Assembly (NCBI GenBank): GCA_023142215.1
Contig: JAGLJW010000068.1
Span: forward strand, 1-8,897
Direction: 5' to 3'
Source of the DNA: Candidatus Parcubacteria bacterium
GTDB taxonomy: Bacteria; Patescibacteriota; Patescibacteriia; Patescibacteriales; UBA12075
Length of the DNA stretch: 8,897 nt
Shown here: positions 5,073 through 8,897 of the stretch, piece after piece
How positions within the stretch are numbered: position 1 is the stretch's first letter
How the letters are laid out: every line of letters begins with the position of its first letter
Made by a program: the position numbers and the translations under genes
The notes under the pieces: generated by a model
Seen by the model: only the letters and a program-made list of their open reading frames with translations
Told to the model about the DNA's origin: nothing
Databases searched by the model: none

Positions 5073-5100
5073 ATAAAAACCACTCAAAAGTGGTTTTTAT
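5073..5100 (-). terminator. Terminator of tRNA-Gly
   Basis: A perfect 12-bp stem (5073-5084 with 5089-5100; core ACCACT/AGTGGT) has a CAAA loop on the plus strand and flanking A/T runs. It starts 7 bases after the 3' end of tRNA-Gly on the minus strand and ends in TTTTTAT. It separates the tRNA from the AhpD-like gene downstream. Confidence 0.75.
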
Positions 5101-5107
5101 AAAATTG

Positions 5108-5179
5108 AGCGGGTAACGGGAATTGAACCCGTCTTTCCACCTTGGCAAGGTGATGTAATAGCCACTATACCATACCCGC
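5108..5179 (-). tRNA. tRNA-Gly (GCC)
   Basis: The cloverleaf is complete on the minus strand. The acceptor stem is GCGGGTA/TACCCGC, the anticodon stem TCACC/GGTGG, and the loop TTGCCAA carries anticodon GCC (reads GGC/GGU). The T arm is ACGGG/CCCGT with loop TTCAATT. The discriminator is T, as expected for bacterial tRNA-Gly, and no CCA is encoded. Confidence 0.97.
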
Positions 5180-5233
5180 AATATTTTCTTTTAGTGTATT
5201 TAATAAAATTTTATTTATTATTAACTAAAATTA

Positions 5234-5262
5234 ATTATAAATTATTTTAATTTTTATTGCAA
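5234..5262 (-). promoter_or_regulatory. Promoter of tRNA-Gly
   Basis: On the minus strand TTGCAA (5257-5262), a 17-base spacer and a perfect TATAAT (5234-5239) lie about 55 bases before the tRNA. This is the best match in the divergent tRNA-Gly/elp3 gap. Confidence 0.55.
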
Positions 5263-5288
5263 ATACATATTAGTGTTAGCTACAACTC

Positions 5289-5317
5289 TTGATATTTTTT
5301 TAATTTTGTGCTTTTAT
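5289..5317 (+). promoter_or_regulatory. Candidate promoter of elp3, near-leaderless
   Basis: TTGATA (5289-5294), a 17-base spacer and TTTTAT (5312-5317) preceded by TGC form a weak to moderate extended -10 promoter. The -10 ends 7 bases before the ATG, so the transcript would start at the start codon, as proposed for tsaD. Confidence 0.35.
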
Positions 5318-5324
5318 TAATAAC

Positions 5325-6944
5325 ATGGATAAACAAAATATTAAAAGTGAAATAATTTTAGAACTTCTGAATGAATCTATTAAAACTGAAAAAGATTTGA
5401 TGTTGGTTAAACGGAAAATTGCGAAAAAATATAAAATCAATATTCCTTCTAATGCAAATATATTAAGAGAATACTCTGAGCTTGTTAAAACAAAAAAGGT
5501 AAAAGATGATGATAAATTAAAATTATTACTTAGAAAAAGAGCTGTAAGAACTATGTCAGGAATTGCTCCTGTTGCCATTTTAACAAAACCATGGAAATGT
5601 CCTGGTAATTGTGTCTTTTGTCCTACGGAAAAAAATGTTCCCCAAAGTTATCTTTCAAACGAACCAGCTGTAATGCGAGCTATTAGATGCGATTATAATC
5701 CATACATTCAAATTCAAGATCGGTTACAAGCTTTAATTGCTAATGGACATGAACCAACTAAAATTGAGTTGATTGTAATTGGAGGAACTTGGAGTGTTTT
5801 ACCGAAAAAATATAAATACTGGTATATATTAAATTGTTACAAATCTGCCAATGAATTTAATAAAATTTGGAACAAAAAAAATACTAATCATCAAAAATTA
5901 AAATTTAACATTTCTAATTTACAGTTTCCGATTTCAAAACCACTCTCAATAATCAAAGAACAACTAATTATTGAACAAAAAAAGAACGAAAAATCTAAAT
6001 ATAAAATCATTGGTTTAACTCTTGAAACTCGCCCAGATTATATTGACGAAGATGAGCTTTGGCAAATGCGTGAATTTGGTTGCACTAGAGTAGAAATTGG
6101 AGTACAAACAATTGATGATAAGATTTTAAAATTAAACAAACGTGGACATGGTGTTGATGAAATTTCTAAAGCCACAAAACTTCTTAGAAATTTTGGCTTT
6201 AAAATTACATATCACCTCATGCCAGGACTTCCTGGATCAACTGCAAATAAAGATTATAAAATGTTTAAACAATTATTTTCTAATCCAAAATTTCAACCTG
6301 ATCAAATAAAATTTTATCCAACAGTAGTTACTAAAGGAAGTTTACTTTATAAATGGTGGAAAAGTGGTAAATACAAACCGTACTCAAATAAAGTACTTCA
6401 AAATTTAATTGTAAAATGCAAACAAATAATTCCTCCTTATGTTAGAATCATTAGGTTAATTAGAGATATTCCAGGAGAATCAATTGAAGCCGGAAATAAA
6501 ATTACTAATTTACGACAGATTATGAAAGATATGGGAGTTAAGTGTAACTGTATCAGATGTAGAGAGTCAAAAAATCAAAAGGTATCAAACATAAAACTAT
6601 CAATTATGAATTACGATGTTAGTGATGGAATAGAACATTTTATTAGTTTTGAAAATTTTGACAAAAAAATTCTTTATGGATTTTGCAGATTATATATTCC
6701 AAAAAATTCTAATCCTGCAATTATCCGAGAACTACATGTTTATGGTCAATTAATTTCTGTTGGCTCGAAAACTAAAAAAACACAACACTCGGGACTTGGA
6801 AAAAAACTCATGGAAAAAGCAGAAGAAATTGCTAAACAAAATAATAAAGAAAGGGTGTCTATTATTTCAGGCGTTGGGGTTAGAGGATATTATAGAAAAT
6901 TTGGATATAAGTTAAATAACAGTTATATGATTAAAAAAATTTAA
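5325..6944 (+). CDS. elp3: Elp3-type tRNA U34 carboxymethyltransferase (radical SAM + GNAT)
   Basis: Elp3 uses a radical S-adenosylmethionine centre and acetyl-CoA to place a carboxymethyl group on C5 of wobble uridine 34 in tRNAs. In eukaryotes it works inside Elongator. Here, as in other bacteria with Elp3, the other subunits are not seen nearby. A lysine-rich N-terminal tRNA-binding region (1-75) is followed by the radical SAM domain (about 76-400) with [4Fe-4S] ligands C92, C96 and C99 in KCPGNCVFCP. Further motifs are EPAVMRAIRCDYNPY, IVIGGTW, GLTLETRPDYI, GCTRVEIGVQT and KFYPTVVTKGSLLYKWWKSG. A cysteine cluster (KCNCIRC, C407/C409/C412) probably belongs to the zinc site. The GNAT domain (about 425-539) carries RELHVYG, QHSGLGKKLM and ISGVGVRGYYRKFGY. 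At 539 aa it is full length. A low-complexity stretch at 188-206 looks inserted. tRNA-Leu follows 62 bases after the stop. Confidence 0.94.
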   Translation: MDKQNIKSEIILELLNESIKTEKDLMLVKRKIAKKYKINIPSNANILREYSELVKTKKVKDDDKLKLLLRKRAVRTMSGIAPVAILTKPWKCPGNCVFCPTEKNVPQSYLSNEPAVMRAIRCDYNPYIQIQDRLQALIANGHEPTKIELIVIGGTWSVLPKKYKYWYILNCYKSANEFNKIWNKKNTNHQKLKFNISNLQFPISKPLSIIKEQLIIEQKKNEKSKYKIIGLTLETRPDYIDEDELWQMREFGCTRVEIGVQTIDDKILKLNKRGHGVDEISKATKLLRNFGFKITYHLMPGLPGSTANKDYKMFKQLFSNPKFQPDQIKFYPTVVTKGSLLYKWWKSGKYKPYSNKVLQNLIVKCKQIIPPYVRIIRLIRDIPGESIEAGNKITNLRQIMKDMGVKCNCIRCRESKNQKVSNIKLSIMNYDVSDGIEHFISFENFDKKILYGFCRLYIPKNSNPAIIRELHVYGQLISVGSKTKKTQHSGLGKKLMEKAEEIAKQNNKERVSIISGVGVRGYYRKFGYKLNNSYMIKKI

Positions 6945-6956
6945 AATTGTTTCACA

Positions 6957-6985
6957 TTGACTAAACTAAGAATATAATATATAAA
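6957..6985 (+). promoter_or_regulatory. Promoter of tRNA-Leu
   Basis: TTGACT (6957-6962), a 17-base spacer and TATAAA (6980-6985) are identical in hexamers and spacing to the rpsP promoter at 330-358. The start would be near 6992, about 15 bases before the tRNA, so tRNA-Leu is independent of elp3. Confidence 0.7.
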
Positions 6986-7006
6986 TATAACATACAATTA
7001 TTTTAA

Positions 7007-7088
7007 GCGGACGTGGTGGAATTGGTAGACACGCATGGTTTAGGCCCATGTGCCTTATAGCATGAGAGTTCGAGTCTCTCCGTCCGCA
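7007..7088 (+). tRNA. tRNA-Leu (TAG)
   Basis: This is a class II tRNA of 82 bases with acceptor stem GCGGACG/CGTCCGC, anticodon stem CATGG/CCATG, loop TTTAGGC (anticodon TAG, reads CUN codons, mainly CUA) and a long variable arm TGCCTTATAGCA. The T arm is GAGAG/CTCTC. The discriminator is A, as leucyl-tRNA synthetase requires. CCA is not encoded. Confidence 0.97.
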
Positions 7089-7096
7089 CAATGAAC

Positions 7097-7130
7097 AAAA
7101 AACAGTAATTTAATACTGTTTTTTATTTTT
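7097..7130. terminator. Bidirectional terminator after tRNA-Leu and the peptidase operon
   Basis: A perfect 11-bp stem, AAAAAACAGTA (7097-7107) with TACTGTTTTTT (7114-7124), has a 6-base loop and continues into ATTTTTAG. It starts 9 bases after tRNA-Leu on the plus strand. Read on the minus strand it also ends in a run of T, and it lies 25 bases after the stop of the small membrane protein gene, so it can serve both convergent units. Confidence 0.85.
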
Positions 7131-7148
7131 AGAACAATAATAAAACTA

Positions 7149-7412
7149 CTATTCAATAGAACCGCCTTTTCCAAGATTAATCAATGGAGATAAAACCCAC
7201 TCCATAAAACCACTTATCATTCCTGAAAACATCATAAAACCAACTGCAACTACAAGAATTCCAATTATTTTATATCCCAACCTAGAACCACCAGCTGTCC
7301 CTAAATGCTTTTCAAAAAAACCGATTCTACCAAAATTTCTTAATAGCCATTCAGATTTATAAATCATCATAAATCCAGCTAACATAATAAATACTCCTGA
7401 TATAGTTACCAT
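7149..7412 (-). CDS. Small two-helix membrane protein, function unknown
   Basis: The 87-aa protein has two hydrophobic segments, about residues 1-18 (VTISGVFIMLAGFMMIY) and 47-69 (YKIIGILVVAVGFMMFSGMIS). A polar, positively charged stretch joins them (KSEWLLRNFGRIGFFEKHLG), and a short amphipathic end follows. Both helices share the pattern G-x-(hydrophobic)-G-F-M-M, which suggests an internal repeat. It is an inner-membrane protein. I do not recognise a named family. The ATG lies 23 bases after the stop of the LysM-M23 peptidase gene, without a terminator between, so the two are probably one operon and the protein may act near the peptidase at the membrane. It ends in TAG, just ahead of the shared terminator. 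Confidence 0.78.
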   Translation of the reverse strand: MVTISGVFIMLAGFMMIYKSEWLLRNFGRIGFFEKHLGTAGGSRLGYKIIGILVVAVGFMMFSGMISGFMEWVLSPLINLGKGGSIE

Positions 7413-7435
7413 AATTTTAAACTGCTATTAATTTT

Positions 7436-8897
7436 TTATTTAATATAATGTAAGGGGTTATATTTTGTTCCATTAATAATAACTTCAAAATGAATATGCG
7501 GTCCTGTTGACCAGCCAGTTGAACCCATATAAGCAATAGTCTGCCCCCTGCTTACTTTATCACCTTTTTTTACAAACAATTTAGAAGCGTGTGCATATCT
7601 TGTTTTCTTACCACCACCATGATTAATTAAAACTTGGTATCCATATCCTCTTCTCCAACCCGATTCTTCAATCACTCCAGCATCAGCTGCAAATAAAGGA
7701 GTTTCTGGAGCTCTATCAGCAATATCAAGACCTTTGTGCCTCCATGAATAATACTGGGTAATTCGCTTAGCTGTTGTTGGCCAAAGCATTTTATTTCCAG
7801 CTACAGATTTAGTACTTGGTGCAGTAACAAAATTTTTAATCGCAGTATAACCACTAACAGTTTTTGGACTTGAAGCAATTTTTGGTTTAGCAACTCTAAT
7901 CACAGAACCACCAGGAATAATTAACTGTTGACCAATACTAAGCCTGGAAGCACTAGCTAATTTATTTATCTTTAAAATTTCTGATTGTCCTATATCGTAT
8001 TTAGTAGAAATAAAACTTAAATTTTCACCACTCTTTACTTCGTGAGTAACTCCACTTACAGGTAAAATTGATAATTCGTCACCTGGACGAATTACACTGT
8101 AAGCAGTTAAACTATTTTCCCATAAAACTGTATTAACGCTAATGCTAAATTCTTCAGCGATAGTACTAATAGAATCACCAGACTTCACCTTATAAGTAAC
8201 TATTTTTGATCTTGTTGCATCCTTCGCTTTAGTTATTTCAGTTGGTTCTGTTTCTATTATAGCATGCTCACCATTTGATATGTCTAAATCTTCCTTTTTA
8301 TCATCTACTAACCCATGATGAGATAATAAACCAACATTAAAATTCTTTATATACTTCATCGGAACATTAGCAACGACAACATCTTTATCAAGTGTTTCAA
8401 TAATTAATTCTTCCATTTCTTCAAATTCACCAAATTCAGAATTTACCAATTCAATTAGCATGGTTTTTTTAGCTCTATCGCTAATTTCTCCTGCTCTTGT
8501 TTTAGAACTAAGATTTACAAAAATAACAAACACAGTTAAACAAACAACAAAAACATGAACTAATTTTTGATTAAACAAAAACTTAAAAAAATTATCTCGC
8601 AAACCACTCCAGCCAATCTTATTTAAAAAAGATAAATAAAAACTATATACTTTTACAATTATTTTATAAAATAAAAATCTAATTATACGACGTAACGGCG
8701 ATACGATTGCAAAAGAAAATAAATACCAAAATATGCCAGACAAAACTATTAAGAATTTTATTATATAAATCAAAAAAGAAGCTCCAATACCTAAAATATA
8801 CCCAAACTTCTCAGTTTTTTTCTTATTAAATTGTCGAAATTTATAATAATTAATATGGGTCTGTCGCCAAATTACAGTTTTGGCATAAATTTTCAGA
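7436..8897 (-). CDS. LysM-M23 cell-wall peptidase, 5' end outside window
   Basis: This is probably a membrane-anchored zinc endopeptidase that cuts peptidoglycan cross-bridges or stem peptides during growth or division. The visible part is 486 codons. The frame is open to the window edge (41 codons above a TTG at 8773, with no stop and no ATG), so the TTG is not a reliable start. Counting from that TTG, hydrophobic stretches at about 3-24 and 71-88 suggest membrane anchoring. An acidic linker follows (112-180), then two LysM peptidoglycan-binding repeats (193-238, VKSGDSISTIAEEF; 243-288, VKSGENLSFISTKY). A Ser/Thr/Lys linker leads to the M23 domain (330-445) with zinc ligands H346 and D350 (HKGLD) and H428 (HIHFE), plus catalytic H395 (YAHAS). 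All key residues are present, so it should be active. The small membrane protein gene lies 23 bases downstream in the same transcript. Confidence 0.93.
   Translation of the reverse strand, partial: LKIYAKTVIWRQTHINYYKFRQFNKKKTEKFGYILGIGASFLIYIIKFLIVLSGIFWYLFSFAIVSPLRRIIRFLFYKIIVKVYSFYLSFLNKIGWSGLRDNFFKFLFNQKLVHVFVVCLTVFVIFVNLSSKTRAGEISDRAKKTMLIELVNSEFGEFEEMEELIIETLDKDVVVANVPMKYIKNFNVGLLSHHGLVDDKKEDLDISNGEHAIIETEPTEITKAKDATRSKIVTYKVKSGDSISTIAEEFSISVNTVLWENSLTAYSVIRPGDELSILPVSGVTHEVKSGENLSFISTKYDIGQSEILKINKLASASRLSIGQQLIIPGGSVIRVAKPKIASSPKTVSGYTAIKNFVTAPSTKSVAGNKMLWPTTAKRITQYYSWRHKGLDIADRAPETPLFAADAGVIEESGWRRGYGYQVLINHGGGKKTRYAHASKLFVKKGDKVSRGQTIAYMGSTGWSTGPHIHFEVIINGTKYNPLHYIK

Noticed and set aside
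5300..5578. Minus-strand open frame opposite the start of elp3
   Set aside because: It is antisense to the Lys-rich Elp3 N-terminus. The hydrophobic translation is an artefact of A-rich codons read backwards.
1..8897. UGA recoded as an amino acid, as in some Patescibacteria
   Set aside because: No gene ends in TGA, but no conserved protein contains an in-frame TGA either. Glycine is encoded by GGN and tryptophan by TGG throughout, so the standard bacterial code explains everything.

Overview
The window is strongly AT-rich, with nine protein genes and five complete or nearly complete tRNA genes, closely packed on both strands. The organism is bacterial: it has rpsP, khpA, trmD and tsaD, and promoters of the TTGACx/TATAAT type. 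Several traits suggest a small-genome lineage of the Patescibacteria/CPR kind. These are the very low GC, the lack of visible Shine-Dalgarno sequences before any gene, tRNAs without encoded CCA, a stand-alone bacterial Elp3, and a reduced rpsP-khpA-trmD block without rimM or rplS. This placement is an inference from gene content and was not tested by phylogeny. All nine genes end in TAA or TAG, and no conserved protein needs an in-frame TGA, so the standard bacterial code fits.

Layout. Positions 1-180 hold tRNA-His (cut by the window edge) and tRNA-Arg(TCT), both on the minus strand, with their likely promoter at 238-266. Positions 330-2072 hold the plus-strand translation block: rpsP (ribosomal protein S16), khpA (KH-domain RNA-binding protein) and trmD (tRNA m1G37 methyltransferase). 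A clear terminator-like hairpin sits between khpA and trmD. TrmD is short at its C-terminus and is followed within 10 bases by a 108-bp inverted-repeat element. Convergent to it is tsaD (tRNA t6A37 synthesis), driven by a promoter so close that its mRNA is probably leaderless. Positions 3490-4137 hold a gene of unknown function that ends at a bidirectional terminator shared with tRNA-Glu(TTC).

Upstream of tRNA-Glu lies a degraded copy of its 5' half, abutting a GC-rich double-hairpin repeat. Then come a carboxymuconolactone decarboxylase/AhpD-like protein (minus), tRNA-Gly(GCC) (minus), a large Elp3-type radical SAM/acetyltransferase gene (plus) and tRNA-Leu(TAG) (plus). The right end is a minus-strand pair: a LysM-M23 cell-wall peptidase, whose frame runs out of the window, followed by a small two-helix membrane protein.

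How the genes work together: most of the window serves translation. TrmD and TsaD both act at tRNA position 37, and Elp3 acts at wobble U34. The local tRNA-Glu(UUC) and tRNA-Arg(UCU) have the U34 that Elp3 enzymes modify. The peptidase pair belongs to cell-envelope upkeep. I found no defence island, CRISPR array, phage module or obvious new multi-gene system. The most unusual items are the tRNA-Glu remnant with its hairpin module, the inverted repeat at the end of a shortened trmD, active-site departures in TrmD and the AhpD-like protein, a repeat-like insertion within Elp3, and the orphan gene.
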